A DNA stretch of 64,000 nucleotides from Blastobasis lacticolella (GCA_905147135.1 LR990056.1:16254001-16318000), one strand, 5' to 3'. Positions 42,030 through 52,600 are shown, counted from the first letter of the stretch. Notes: generated by a model not told the origin, from the letters alone. A program made the numbers and translations.

Positions 42030-42510
42030 CTTGACATCAATATCCCGGTTGTGCTCTCGCGCGCACACTACACAGAACCACGGTTCCGCCTTGACCATGA
42101 TCCAGGATTTGGTAAATCAGGTAATTACAATAGAGTACTGCCGTATGAGCTATTGACCCTGGTAACAGGGGAACCTTAACAGACTGGATCATGTTTACAC
42201 ATTCATTCGCCTGAATCGTCAGGTTTCCACATCCCTACTTTTTCTGCACCGTAAGAGCTGGTTAGTATTCAACTAATGTATGTACAACTCAGAAAAAGTC
42301 ATTAGTGCACAGCCTTTCGTCAATTCGACCATATTCGAAACCGCGTTTTTGTACCAGTTGTTGAAACCAGTTTCAATCGAAGAATTATTATTCCTTGTAC
42401 ATAACTAGTTTCGATGGGGGGGAGTTATTTTTATTCTTACGAAACCATATGTTCGAACTCGGTACCTCGACTTTCAAGTCTGACTGGTTAGCCTTTAAGC
42501 CACCGATCTC
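42030..42510 (-). mobile_element. SINE A copy interrupted by about 130 bp
   Basis: Tail and body at 42035-42312 (GGTTGTGCTCTCGCGCGCAC, GTTTCCACATCCCTACTTTT) and head at 42448-42505 (GTTCGAACTCGGTACCTCG, AGCCTTTAAGCCACCGA). The intervening 42313-42447 is foreign (GAAACCAGTTTCAATCGAAG and related phrases). Confidence 0.65.
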
Positions 42511-42959
42511 TTATGATTAGACCATAATAATCATTAGATGACACATTATAAAATTTGTCGATGTTGTGTTCCTGACTGTACCCGCCCCGGTACAAAACAG
42601 CCTCCAGGCTTTATGATATACTGGAACAAACGGCTGCTTGATAATATTCGCTTCTTGGTTGCAACATTGCTTATTATAACACGGAGATGAAATTCAAGAT
42701 CGAAAGTGTAAACAAATTGTCACTATAAAAATAAACTCAAGGAGTGAATTATAAAAAAAAAGGATCTTTTAAATATAAATACGATTTTATTTCATGTTAA
42801 AGGTGATAGTTTATATCAGTATTTCAAAGAATTTAAATAATCCACCCCTTCGGTTTATTTTTTATAGTGGTAACTTGTTTGCACTTTTGATCTTGAATCT
42901 TATCTCTGAGTTTAGTCCTACATAGAGTCATTATGTTTGTTATATACTAGTAAAAGCAG
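42511..42959. other. Intergenic, nothing recognised
   Basis: No supported gene. Confidence 0.35.
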
Positions 42960-43170
42960 GCCAGATAGCTTACAGAACCTAATTAGATTAGATCATGGTT
43001 ACACATTCAGTAGACTGAAAGTGCATTTTGTAGGTTCCATCACGTTTTCCCTCACCGTAAGAGCATCGGTTAGTATTTAACTTATGTACATAACTCAGAA
43101 AAGACTCATCGGTACATGGCGGCAGTGGGCTTCAAACCCGGTATCTCTCTTACGAGTCGGATGCCCGACG
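42960..43170 (-). repeat. SINE A head and body fragment
   Basis: GATCATGGTTACACATTCAG, CCCTCACCGTAAGAGCATCG, ACATGGCGGCAGTGGGCTTC, CTCTTACGAGTCGGA. Confidence 0.7.
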
Positions 43171-43509
43171 CTCAAATTTAAAATTACGAACACGAATTAC
43201 TCCAAGAACACAGCACCCATCAATCAATACCTCTGTAGCAATTCCACGAAACTCCAGCACTCAAGGAAAGAAAAGGAAGGCAATGGCAAGGCGATTTGCC
43301 AGAAAATTAAAAACGCCGCAGGCTGATCGGGTAATTTCGCTCTTTCTCATTATGCTGGGTTACTCAGGTGGGGCCGGGGGCGGGTGTATGAGAAACGGGT
43401 ATTTGAATCTCCATATTTCTTTCCTACTTTACCTGTGGCTGTAGTCTTGGAGGCTTTTGTCTATTTTTGGGTTGTTGGGGATGAAAGCTTTATTTTTATT
43501 TGTGCTTCA
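43171..43509. other. Intergenic, unassigned
   Basis: No supported gene; G-rich GGGGCCGGGGGCGGGTG at about 43372-43388. Confidence 0.35.
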
Positions 43510-43577
43510 CCACTATCTCACCTTGGTAAGTGACGAATTGAGGATGCGGTCGAATGAAGCAAGCCTGTCTAGGAATA
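43510..43577 (-). repeat. LINE 3' scrap
   Basis: CACCACTATCTCACCTTGGT, AAGCCTGTCTAGGAATAGCT: minus-strand end of the 19093 family. Confidence 0.5.
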
Positions 43578-43843
43578 GCTAAATTATCACAGCCCGTAAC
43601 AGTCCACTGCAGGACTTAGGGCCTCTCCCACGAAAGAGGAGGTTATTGCCATAATCTCCACGCTTGGCAGGCGGGTTGGAGATCGCAGTGTTTAAATATA
43701 ACAATGGAAAATGCTGCTGCCCATTTTTCAGACTACGGAGACTTTTGATCTTTTGCCTCGAAAACATTAGTCGCCTTGTACGACACCCATGAGCGTAAGG
43801 GGTTGGTGCTATTCTACTCTGCCGGACACCACACGGCCACATA
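43578..43843 (-). mobile_element. Family C retroposon, full length
   Basis: Minus copy from the ATCACAGCCCGTAACAGTCC tail to CCGGACACCACACGGCC. GAATAG occurs on both sides (43572-43577 region and 43846-43851), too short to claim as target duplication. Confidence 0.82.
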
Positions 43844-44258
43844 GAATAGTTTATTTGCGAAAAACATGGTTATACTACTATAGGTCTTAGAGTGGCGTGC
43901 ACTTCATAAAGACAAAAAGACACTGCCTACCCTACCATTGTGTACTGAAAAAAATATTATAAAATTATCTACGAGAATTTTTCTACGGCAACATCATACC
44001 TACACTACATCAACCAATCAAGATTTAGATGCAGTATTTTTGCTTAGTTAATAAAGCGTTTTATAATTTTTGCCTACCCTGTCTGAAAACTCTGTGCACG
44101 CCACTCTGTTATAATATAATTTAGTAGCTATACACGTTCAGCCGCTGTGTTTTATAATTGCGTGATTTCAATATATTGAATGAATGAATGAATGACCACT
44201 TTATTGCATAAATACAGGCTACAGTCGGTATACAGGGTGTTACATAATATATGTATGA
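43844..44258. other. Intergenic, nothing recognised
   Basis: Has a (GAAT)n run at 44177-44195 and a LINE-like ACCACTTTATTGCATAAATA phrase just after. Confidence 0.4.
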
Positions 44259-44378
44259 AGCCGTGAACCGGATGGAGTGCTAAATGTATGAAAACGATAG
44301 GTACAAAAATTCCACGTATGACAGAAATAATTGTACCTATCGTTTTAATATGTTTAGCACTCCATCCAGTTCACGGCT
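44259..44378. mobile_element. Foldback element, 120 bp
   Basis: AGCCGTGAACCGGATGGAGT (from 44259) pairs with ACTCCATCCAGTTCACGGCT (ending 44378), and AAAACGATAGGTAC pairs with GTACCTATCGTTTT inside; loop about 15-20 nt. ACAGGGTGTTACATA lies just outside on the left. Non-coding; likely a tiny MITE or half of one. Confidence 0.75.
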
Positions 44379-45059
44379 AGTGTATATCGGTAGCAACAAC
44401 ATACACATACATACAAACTGATGCACAGTTCAGTTCGTTTAATTCAAATGAGAAAATATACCCCTTCTTCCAAGAAAAGATACACACCTAAATACTGCCA
44501 CAAACATGAAACCCAATCATCTACAAGATATAAAAGATTTTACACGAAAACTCGTAGACGAAAAACCCCCCTCTATCGGCAGTTACGTGGCACTATTAAA
44601 CTTATTATTTATTGCCACCAGAACTGTAATCCCAAATGACATCTTAATAACATCATAATAAGTATGGCATAGCAATATTAATCGCCCCAGAGTTCGCCCA
44701 TCGAAGGGAGTGCCATAATTATTACGAGCTATACCACTTATAACCATAAAATGCTGGGCATTATTTTTATATGCCCGTAAAAATGTTACAGCGCCATCTC
44801 TTGGCGAGAACAGGTAATCGCTATATTGGCGGTGATTGCTAATTTAGGTTATGGTTGTCGCATCGTCTTTCCTGATTGGCTGTGGTATGCGTTGATAAGC
44901 AAAAGTTTATGGGTTTGTTTGGGGTGATAGTTTTGGATATATTACCTCGGACAGCTTTTTTTTTCGGAAATAATTTAACTTATGTTTTGAGAATGCTGAA
45001 GACTGGGTGAAATGGAGGAGCCAAGAGATGGGATTGACCGCTAAGATTATGAAGTTTAC
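44379..45059. other. Intergenic, nothing recognised
   Basis: A 72-codon Lys/Arg-rich open frame from 44421 has no domain and is not called. Confidence 0.35.
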
Positions 45060-45084
45060 CATAAGTCATAGACCAAAAGAAACA

Positions 45085-45335
45085 CTATGGCTGGGAGCGC
45101 ATTCCACATTTGAATCTTACGTGCCAGAAACGTTCTTTCGAAACTTCGCGTGAACACCAACAGATGGTTTACGTATTAGGGATGAGTAGGTAGCCTACTC
45201 GCGACGGGTGGTGCGATGGCGGAATGGTGATGTGGATTCAGGTTCAGAAAGTTATTCAGAATATTCCCCATTGTACAGCCAGTAGAACACACATGGGAAG
45301 CCAAAGTCCTTTCAGTCAGTCAGTGGCTCTGACTT
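45085..45335 (-). pseudogene. jockey-like LINE C-terminal fragment
   Basis: Sister of 18820-19060: same order of GAGCGCATTCCACATTTGAA, CCAGAAACGTTCTTTCGAA, GATGAGTAGGTAGCC and CCCCATTGTACAGCC on the plus strand. Frames are broken. Confidence 0.58.
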
Positions 45336-45467
45336 TCTTGTTAGTAGGGATCATAGGCAATTCGTTGGTACAAAGCCGCCGTCTATGTACCAATATGATT
45401 GATTTCGAGCATCAGTACTTGTGCACGTCGGCTAGTTTTAGCGCCACATTTACATATACCGTATATA

Positions 45468-45650
45468 AGGCCGTGTGGTGTCTGGCAGAGTAAAATAGCT
45501 CTTAACCCATTACACTCGTGGGTTTCGTACAAGGTGACAAAAGTTTTTGAGGCACTTTTGCCTCATCTTTCTCTAGAGTCTAGTAATTTCCCCTCTCCTG
45601 GCCTTAAGTCATACAGTGGACTGTTATGGGCTGTGATGATGATGCTGATG
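45468..45650 (+). repeat. Family C retroposon, degenerate with internal deletion
   Basis: GGCCGTGTGGTGTCTGGCAG, CACTCGTGGGTTTCGTACAA, then skips to CTCTCCTGGCCTTAAGTC and GTGATGATGATG. Confidence 0.68.
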
Positions 45651-45654
45651 ATAC

Positions 45655-45935
45655 ACGAACGGCACGTTGCCAACAGCAGACGTCATCTCTTGGCACTTGT
45701 GCGACAGACGCCGCCCGACAAAGCCGAACCAGCCGATGCGCATTCTTTCCGACATCTGTCGCTTGTCGGGTGCACGCGACTGATCAATACACGGCCGCAA
45801 ATTGTTGTCGGGAGCAGTTCGGACGCATTTTCTTTTACGATCGCCCGCCGCTGTTTACGTGCCCCGCGGAGATACCGGCGGTGGCTGGGGTGTAAGAATG
45901 CTTGGGGCTTGGATGCGGTATCTGCGATATTATTC
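45655..45935. other. GC-rich block of unknown nature
   Basis: Clearly more GC-rich than both flanks and open in several frames on both strands, as GC-rich DNA tends to be. No domain is recognisable and no terminal repeats are evident. Could be a fragment of a DNA transposon or a transferred piece. Confidence 0.35.
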
Positions 45936-45958
45936 ATTCATTCATGTTTTGTAAATAA

Positions 45959-46185
45959 TTGACGACCTGAGTGGTACAGTTGGTTAACATGCTGGTCGCC
46001 ACGAAGAGGTCCCAGGTTCGATTCCAGGTCGAGCCGAAATTTATTTGGTAAATATTAATTTCTGTTACTGGTCTGGGTATTTAAAAAAGGTAAATAAGTA
46101 GTTTATCAGTTATCTAACACCCATAACACAAGCTTTGCTTACTTTGGGGCTAGATGGCGCTGTGTGATTTTGTCCACGTATTTTT
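45959..46185 (+). mobile_element. SINE B copy
   Basis: Head GACGACCTGAGTGGTACAGT, TGCTGGTCGCCACGAAGAGG, AGGTTCGATTCCAGG; body AATATTAATTTCTGTTACTG; tail GGGGCTAGATGGCGCTGTGT. Confidence 0.8.
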
Positions 46186-46354
46186 ATTTATTTAATTTTA
46201 TTGTTAAATTACAAGTCAATTACATATCTATGACAATATCTTCAGTTCCAAGATTTCGCTATTATTATAGAATGCCTGGTTGATAAGCCAGTTGCGCAGG
46301 GCCCGTTTATACGCTTATAAACCTCGTACGCGTCGCGTCCGCCTAGTCACCGCG

Positions 46355-46371
46355 TGGCGCCCGAACAGGGA
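46355..46371 (+). promoter_or_regulatory. Isolated retroelement primer binding site, tRNA-Lys type
   Basis: TGGCGCCCGAACAGGGA is the first 17 nt of the known tRNA-Lys (UUU) primer binding site. Five bases upstream CTAGTCA could be an LTR end. No pol remains downstream, so this would be a relic of an LTR element, or chance similarity to a tRNA arm. Confidence 0.5.
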
Positions 46372-46559
46372 ACGCGCAGCCTACCCTATTGGATAATTCA
46401 AAGTAATTTATTTTTCTTCCCATTTAAGAGAGGGTACTCCTCGATTAAACAAGCCAAACGGCCAAAGGATCAAAGCAAAAGAGGAGTCGTTGGACAATCC
46501 AGGCGTTGTCAAAGAATTATTATGATATTTGACAATAGAAGTTAAATTAAAAGACAATA

Positions 46560-46670
46560 CTTGAGTGGCGATCAGAACTATGCGTCCATCGGAATGAACG
46601 AAATTAACTAATCATAGAGCCGTATTATACGCAGTGCGTTCCCTTAGCAGACGAGTACTGAGACAACGCA
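46560..46670 (+). repeat. Low-copy repeat family F, copy 2
   Basis: TTGAGTGGCGATCAGAACTA, AATCATAGAGCCGTATTATA, CAGTGCGTTCCCTTAGCAGA. Confidence 0.55.
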
Positions 46671-47045
46671 TATTAAAGCTACTTTCATCATCATCATCCT
46701 AGCCTTCCCGGCCTTTGCCAGGGTTCGCTTTTCTACTCAATCTTCTCCACTTCGCCCGGTCTTCGGCATCCTCTCGTCGTAAGCCGTTGGCTCTCGCATT
46801 TGACTCAGCGATGTCAATCCATCGCTTCTTGGGTCACCCACGGGGCCTCTTTCCTGATACCGGCAGGTTCAGGCACCTATTTCCCACGTAGCCCTAAGGC
46901 TTACGCAACACGTGACCAAACCAGCGCAGACAAGCCTCTTCAATCTTATCTGCGATATCCCTCACGCCAAGGCTGCCACGGATGTACTCGTTACGTACTC
47001 GATCGAGTCGCGTAACTCCGCACATCCACCTATTAAAGCTACTTT
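46671..47045 (-). mobile_element. 5'-truncated RTE LINE with 15-bp target-site duplication
   Basis: Insert 46686-47030 on the minus strand: the (CAT)n at the left is the 3' tail. The minus reading, in broken frames, gives an RNEYIRGSLGVRDIADKI, EEACLRWFGHVL, RPRG..KKRWIDIAESNARA and LRREDAEDRAKWRRLSRK series, which is an RTE-type reverse transcriptase C-terminus. TATTAAAGCTACTTT at 46671-46685 and 47031-47045 is a perfect 15-bp target duplication. Confidence 0.8.
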
Positions 47046-47139
47046 ACGTAGTTTAAAACAAGTATTTTTGTAATGCTCATCTTGGCGTATGTTCCGTCTG
47101 TGCTGTGCTGTTTTATGAAAGCTCCCCATCTAATCTTAT

Positions 47140-47265
47140 AGTTTCTCCTGCACTGCCTACCCTTTTCGATCACATTTTTTTCACTGTTGACTGGAAGATA
47201 GGTCTGCTTTAGCTTCACGTCCACTAAACCTTAAGAGCATAAAGTTTTAATAAATAAATATACAT
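47140..47265 (+). repeat. LINE 3' UTR family H, copy
   Basis: CCTGCACTGCCTACCCTTTT, GACTGGAAGATAGGTCTGCT, GCATAAAGTTTTAATAAATA; parallels 32060-32205. Confidence 0.58.
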
Positions 47266-47476
47266 ATAGTAAATGTGTATGTATCTACTAGCATATTTTT
47301 ATTCAATATTATGCACGTTGTATCTGCATTTCTTTTATAACTTTACGCTTCTGTAAGCCTGCTGAAAGAAAATTATTTTTCGAATTAAGTATTGCCTGTT
47401 GTGTCGTTTATAATTGTGATTTTTCCTTTATGCTTATGTGTATAATAAAGAGTTAAATGGGTAAATATAATAATAT

Positions 47477-47718
47477 AATAATCGTGGACAAATTCACACA
47501 GCGCCATCTAGCCCCAAAGTAAGCAAAGCTTGTGTTATGGGTGCTAGATAACTGATAAACTACATATATATACTTTTAAATACATACTTATTATACATAG
47601 AACACCCAGACCAGTAACAGAAATTAAAATTCATCATTTCAATTTCTGCCCGGCCGGGAATCAAACCCGGAACCTCTTGCGTGGCAGACCTGTAGACCAC
47701 TGAACCACTCAGGTCGTC
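47477..47718 (-). mobile_element. SINE B copy, full layout
   Basis: Minus copy: tail GTGGACAAATTCACACAGCG and CCATCTAGCCCCAAAGTAAG, body CAGACCAGTAACAGAAATT, head GCCCGGCCGGGAATCAAACC and ACCACTCAGGTCGTC. Confidence 0.82.
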
Positions 47719-48184
47719 AACCCTGTTGGTGTCAAATGCCACCTCCAAAGTTCAAAGCCACACACATGCACGCCCCGAAAGCTAATAGCGATCGCCTAAT
47801 AGCGGTCCGGTAGTTGGATGCTCGTAAAGAGATCCCCGGTCGGTTTATTGAACCACTGTCGATACAGCGACGGCTTATTGGTTGCTTTTATGGCTACTGG
47901 TATTTGCTGGACTGGCTAATAGGAAAGGTTCGGAGAGACTGGCAAGACGGAGATCACTTACGAGAGTTCAAAAAAAAAAAGAAACATACAATCTATATTC
48001 AATCGTTTATTCCCCACATTTTGATGACAATGTTATGTTGCATATAGATAGATGGGATGGGCGTATTCCTGACAGAAATCAGTTTATTAGTTTGTGAATG
48101 GTCATTTTGCGTTCTGAAGTCCAAAAATAAAGAATCAGAGATAAGCATATTACTGACAGAAATCTGTCAATTAGTTTATGAAAT
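47719..48184. other. Intergenic, nothing recognised
   Basis: Two overlapping open frames of about 75 codons (47814-48097) have no recognisable domain. Confidence 0.35.
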
Positions 48185-48500
48185 TGTCATCTTGGCGTTC
48201 ATGTCGCGGTTGTGACCTCGCGCGCAAGGGCGCGGGGTAGGCCTTGACCATGATCCAGGATTTGGCAGATCAGGTAATTACAGTGGACCTGCCATCTGAC
48301 CTTCGTGACGCTGCTACCAGACCTAACCAGATTGGATCATGGTAACACATTCTGTCACCTGAATGTGCAGGTTTCATTGCGATGTTTTCCCTCGCCGTAA
48401 GACCAAGCAAGCTCGGTCGGTAAGCAAGCTTGGATCATGGCTGAAGGTATGAAGATTGTATCATAGGCTACACATTCAGTCGCTTGAATGTGAATGAAGT
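48185..48500 (-). mobile_element. SINE A, tail and body, rearranged 5' part
   Basis: TTGTGACCTCGCGCGCAAGG, CCTTGACCATGATCCAGGAT, GGATCATGGTAACACATTCT; then a second partial GGATCATGG..ACACATTCAGTCGC at about 48430-48482. No head. Confidence 0.65.
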
Positions 48501-49162
48501 AGTTTGTGAAATATTTGATATCATGTATAATTTTGCGGGGGGTTAGGTTATCTATGCATACAGTTGTTGGAAAATCTAGCTAAAAGTTTCTTTTCAGTAG
48601 TTGACACTATGTGTCGTGCATTCATGATGAAACTCCAAAGAGTGATGGGGGGTATAAAATTGTTTTATTCTATAATAGTTTCTTTTTATTTTCTTACTTT
48701 TATCTTAGAAACTAGTAAATGGATTTCGACATGGTTTTCACTCATAAATTTACCTTTCCGAGAGGAAGATGTGTGTCTGATCGGTATGTGATTTTCCAAC
48801 GCACAAAGCCGGCCATGATGGCTAGTATTCCATAAAGAAGAAGTGTTGCCAAATTAGCAAACATCAGGCGGGTGTTTCGTGTACCGAATATTTTTCCATC
48901 CTGGTCCAACAGACCGCTGCTGATAAGGAAAGTTGGCCGATGGAGCGCTAAAATGACGCCTAGACTTACAATGTATAATTTTCTGAATAATGGATGTGGT
49001 GCAAAAAGTACCTACCTAATATGTCGCCAATGTCGAAAAACCAACTGACTGACTGAATCGTAAATGTTATGAGAGACAGTTACCGCTTATGAAGTCGACG
49101 AAGGCGCAGGCTAAAACTAGATCATAGGTACATACATTCCACAGCGTTACCCCTTTTTTCCT
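48501..49162. other. Intergenic, nothing recognised
   Basis: No supported gene. Confidence 0.35.
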
Positions 49163-49320
49163 ATTTTTATACTACTGAGGTGGTAAACAAGCTTACGGCC
49201 TGTCTGATGGTAAGCAGTCACTGCAGTCTATGGACGTTTGCAATACCAGGGGCATCACCCACGCGCTACCGTCCTTAAAAACCTTTTCACAACTTTCTTG
49301 AAGAAGTTTCCTCCTTCCTT
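49163..49320 (-). repeat. Dispersed repeat family D, copy 9
   Basis: TATACTACTGAGGTGGTAAA, CTATGGACGTTTGCAATACC, AGGGGCATCACCCACGCGCT, CTTTCTTGAAGAA. Confidence 0.72.
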
Positions 49321-49404
49321 TCTTCTTTTACTGTCCAGGGAAAACCTCTCCAGGGAGCTAGATTCATTACTAAATCTCAGGGAATAATTTTTCCTTTTTA
49401 TTAT

Positions 49405-49690
49405 TCTACGCAGGAACAAACAAGCAGATAGCCCACCTGATGGTAAGCTGCAACTATCGCCCATAACATTTACGCATTCATGCATTTACAAACAAACATG
49501 CAGAACCGCAGGCGTCTCTGAGAGGACTAAGATGAAAGCCTCATGCCTGTTATTGCGATGGCTACCTTATCTTTCAAACCGGAACACAACAATGCAAGCA
49601 TTGTTGCTTGGCGACAGAAATAGGTAAAACGGTGGTACTCACCCAGACGGACTCATTAGCTTGACAGAGTCCTACCACCTGATAAAATCC
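49405..49690 (+). repeat. Dispersed repeat family E, copy 2
   Basis: AACAAACAAGCAGATAGCCC, ACCTGATGGTAAGCTGCAAC, CCTCATGCCTGTTATTGCG, ACCGGAACACAACAATGC, GAGTCCTACCACCTGATAAA. Confidence 0.65.
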
Positions 49691-49910
49691 TAATTTGTTT
49701 CCTTTTTTTTACAATAGGACAAGATATACTAGGGAGGAATTTGGCCACCGTCTAATCTGGTGTGGTGGTCAGCAATGAAAATCTTCACAGATCACTTTCC
49801 TCATCCGTCAAAATCAAGAGCGTCATTTTATAACCGCTAACGGCTGCAACGGCGACCCTTTGACATCGCCTAACGTATTTAAATTCATAGTCTTATGAAG
49901 TTAGCCAGGA

Positions 49911-49944
49911 GGGGGGGTAGCTATGTGGGCGGGGGGGCGGGGGG
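49911..49944 (+). other. Four-run G-rich tract (G-quadruplex-type motif)
   Basis: G runs of 7 (49911-49917), 3 (49927-49929), 7 (49931-49937) and 6 (49939-49944) with loops of 9, 1 and 1 nt. Stands out in an AT-rich region. Function unknown. Confidence 0.6.
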
Positions 49945-50186
49945 CGAGGCGTGACTGTACACTTTTTGGCTTCGGCTTAGCCGGATCGCCACTGAAACGA
50001 CGGGTGGCGAAGCGTTGTAAGTCATATTTCATCGGTTTTGTGTTGGTTAAAATATAGACGATAAAACAAGGTCTGCCGCGGGGGATTCTGAGACTGGTTG
50101 AACAGGCTTGGAAGCCGATTACATCCCGTGATAGATTAATTTAAGTAACAGCTTGACCCAGGTTCGGTTAGGTATTGATACTATTC

Positions 50187-50430
50187 ATGGCTGTGTGGTG
50201 TCCGGCAATGTAGAATAGCATCAACCCCTTACTCTCGTGGGTGTCGTACAAGGCGACTAATGTTATCGAGGCAAAAGATCCAGAGTCTCCGTAGGCTGGA
50301 AAATGTGCAGCAGCGTTTTCCATTGTGCCTGCAATGTGCCTGCCAAGCAAAGATATTATAGCAATAACGTCCCGTTTTGTGTGAGAGTCCTTAAGTCCTG
50401 CAGTATACTGTTATAGATGATGATGATGAA
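50187..50430 (+). repeat. Family C retroposon, diverged
   Basis: GGCTGTGTGGTGTCCGGCAA, TCGTGGGTGTCGTACAAGGC, a shortened middle, AGTCCTGCAGTATACTG and ATGATGATGA. Confidence 0.72.
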
Positions 50431-50907
50431 ATGTGTATCTAAATCTGATGTTGAGCTAAGTTTAGAAACTAATACAAGCGAACAGCCTCTCTTTTCAGTA
50501 AATTTGGTTTTGTGGTGTTATTAAAGTAAGCGGTTGATTATACACTACACAGAAAAATATGGAAGGTATGTGACTTCTCAGAAGTTAGTTCTAAAAATTA
50601 CTACAAAATAAATGAAGAATATTATTGAAGGTGTCTGTCAAAGCTTATCTGCTTATATCTTTATAAAAAGAAAACAAACGGCATATCATCTAAAAACAGA
50701 GCCTATACTAAAACTTAGGCACAACAACACTGCCTCCGCCAAAGCATCAAAACGCGACTTACGCGCTTCTGCCACCGCGCCGCTTTCTCAGAAGGAGTTA
50801 AAATGCCATAGTTCGTGCTCCGGCATAAATTAACGACAGTAACTCTCGCAAGAAACCGCCGTGCATATTATCGCAAATTTTGGCTTGAGATTAACGAAAT
50901 ATTCCCC
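50431..50907. other. Intergenic, nothing recognised
   Basis: A 73-codon open frame from 50612 has no domain and is not called. Confidence 0.35.
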
Positions 50908-51001
50908 ACATTAATATTCATACTGCGCAGGCAAAAATTACCCGCAGACTTTCGATTAGTCATTAATTTTGTAGAATCTCCGAGATAAGACGCTTTGACT
51001 T
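50908..51001 (+). repeat. Local direct repeat, copy 1
   Basis: ACATTAATATTCATACTGCG, AAATTACCCGCAGACTTTCG, ATTAGTCATTAAT and AGAATCTCCGAGATAA. The same 94 bases with five differences lie at 52507-52600, 1,599 bp away, same orientation. Not seen elsewhere in the window. Confidence 0.8.
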
Positions 51002-51098
51002 CGGGGCGGGTTTTAGCTTGTCGATAAGGAGTGAGTGCGTATAATGATGTTGTAGTACAAAATTATGCTATATTGACAACACTGTCTTATAATATTAT

Positions 51099-51260
51099 AT
51101 TGGCATTAATGTCCCAGTTTTGCTCACGCACGAGGGCCCGAGGTCCGCCTTGACCATGATCCAGGATTTGGCAGATCAGATAATTACAGCGGAGCGACTA
51201 CTATCTGACCTACTGATCTTGCTACCAGGGGAGCCTGACCAGATTGGATCATATACTTAC
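51099..51260 (-). repeat. SINE A tail and body fragment
   Basis: TTGGCATTAATGTCCCAGTT, TGCTCACGCACGAGGGCCCG, CCATGATCCAGGATTTGGCA, TGCTACCAGGGGAGCC. Confidence 0.72.
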
Positions 51261-51761
51261 TTAGTAATAATTGGGTGGTGATGATTTTCAGATGTATACA
51301 AAATTATACCTACAGGGTATCCTAGTTCAGGGAAATTATTTACTATTATTAACCTGTTACTTGGTTTAGATGAACGGTATTTTACTAAGATTTAAAAATA
51401 AAATTATATTCGTTTATTTATATTAATCAACATATTAAAAAGAAAATAATACAATATCCACAATACAATGTCAAAACTTAATACTAATTTGACAAATATC
51501 TTTGTCAGCCAAATAACCCACCCCTGACCGCTCCCGGTGCAAAGGTGCCCATCACGCTCGCTGCATTACTGCGTTTAATCGCAATGGCCAACCTTTGCAC
51601 CAAGAACGACCTGGAGCGGGAGTCACCCATGATATCTCCGAGCCTACGACCTATTTCCCCCATAAAGCTCTTCTGCGCTCTAACTTTATTTTTTTATGTA
51701 TATTACTGTTGATGGCTGACATCAAATTGTTCGTCGTCCGGATGCTAAGGCATCATCTTAT
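51261..51761. other. Intergenic, nothing recognised
   Basis: No supported gene. Confidence 0.35.
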
Positions 51762-51860
51762 GATCATCACCTTGGCGTCAAAATCGCGGTTGGTCTCTCT
51801 CGTGAGAGCCAAGGATCCGCTTTGACCATGATTCAGGTTTTGGTATTTCAGGTGACTGTA
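51762..51860 (-). repeat. SINE A tail fragment
   Basis: CACCTTGGCGTCAAAATCGC, GTGAGAGCCAAGGATCCGC, TTGACCATGATTCAGG. Confidence 0.58.
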
Positions 51861-52506
51861 CAGGTTTGGACTGTGAGTACACCGTAGGAAGGTACATTAT
51901 CGAGTGCAAGAAAACTTTCACTATGTAGCGATAGTAGAGGTATACGAGACCCACTAAACGTGGGCTGCCCGTTTACAACTTGGCACAATTTATTTTGTGC
52001 CAATCTTGTTTTTTATTTAAAAAAAAAATTAATTTGGAATAATGGACACAACCCAGCAACAATTTGACATAAAAATCTTTTTCGTAGGAATTTTTTATGT
52101 TTCTTATTATTAATAGGCTTGCATTTGACCTCAACTCACCTGATGGAAAGCGACGATGAGGTCGAGGACGTAAGACGCGTGCCTAGAAAATAGTTATTCA
52201 CTCTTGAAAAAGTGACTCAGGTAAACAGTTCCAGTCCTTTGCGCCTTGGGAAAATGGATGCAAAACGCCTAGTCGACAACGTTGTCAGTCGTCTGCCATA
52301 TATGGATATTTTCCTCGATCGATACTTTTTACGTTACACTAATAAATGTTAGATATCCCTAGGGCCAGGACAGTGTTGACTTGTGTATTATCTGTGCCAT
52401 TTCGGGCCATCGCTATCTTTCTTGGGTTTTTTGAAAGACCCACCCTCTACAGCTTGCGACGCTATGTCATAAAATGGAAACAGCAGAGATTTGAGGTTAA
52501 CAAAAT
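51861..52506. other. Intergenic with a LINE 3' scrap
   Basis: 52115-52205 (GCTTGCATTTGACCTCAACT, ACCTGATGGAAAGCGACGAT) is a diverged minus-strand end of the 19093 LINE. Otherwise unassigned. Confidence 0.4.
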
Positions 52507-52600
52507 ACATTAATATTCATAATGCGCAGGCAAAAATTACCCGCAGACTTTCGATTAGTCATTAATTTAGTAGAATCTCTGAGATAACACTCTTTGACTT
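52507..52600 (+). repeat. Local direct repeat, copy 2
   Basis: Second copy of the block at 50908-51001, about 95% alike by eye. Confidence 0.8.

Noticed and set aside
44177..44195. Possible CRISPR-like or satellite arrays (GAAT, TAAA, AC, ATACAT repeats)
   Set aside because: Units are 2-4 bp microsatellites with no spacers; several are LINE tails.
45399..45962. 187-codon plus-strand frame
   Set aside because: It begins in unassigned sequence, runs through a family C repeat in a frame that other copies do not keep open, and ends in a microsatellite; the length is explained by chance and GC content.
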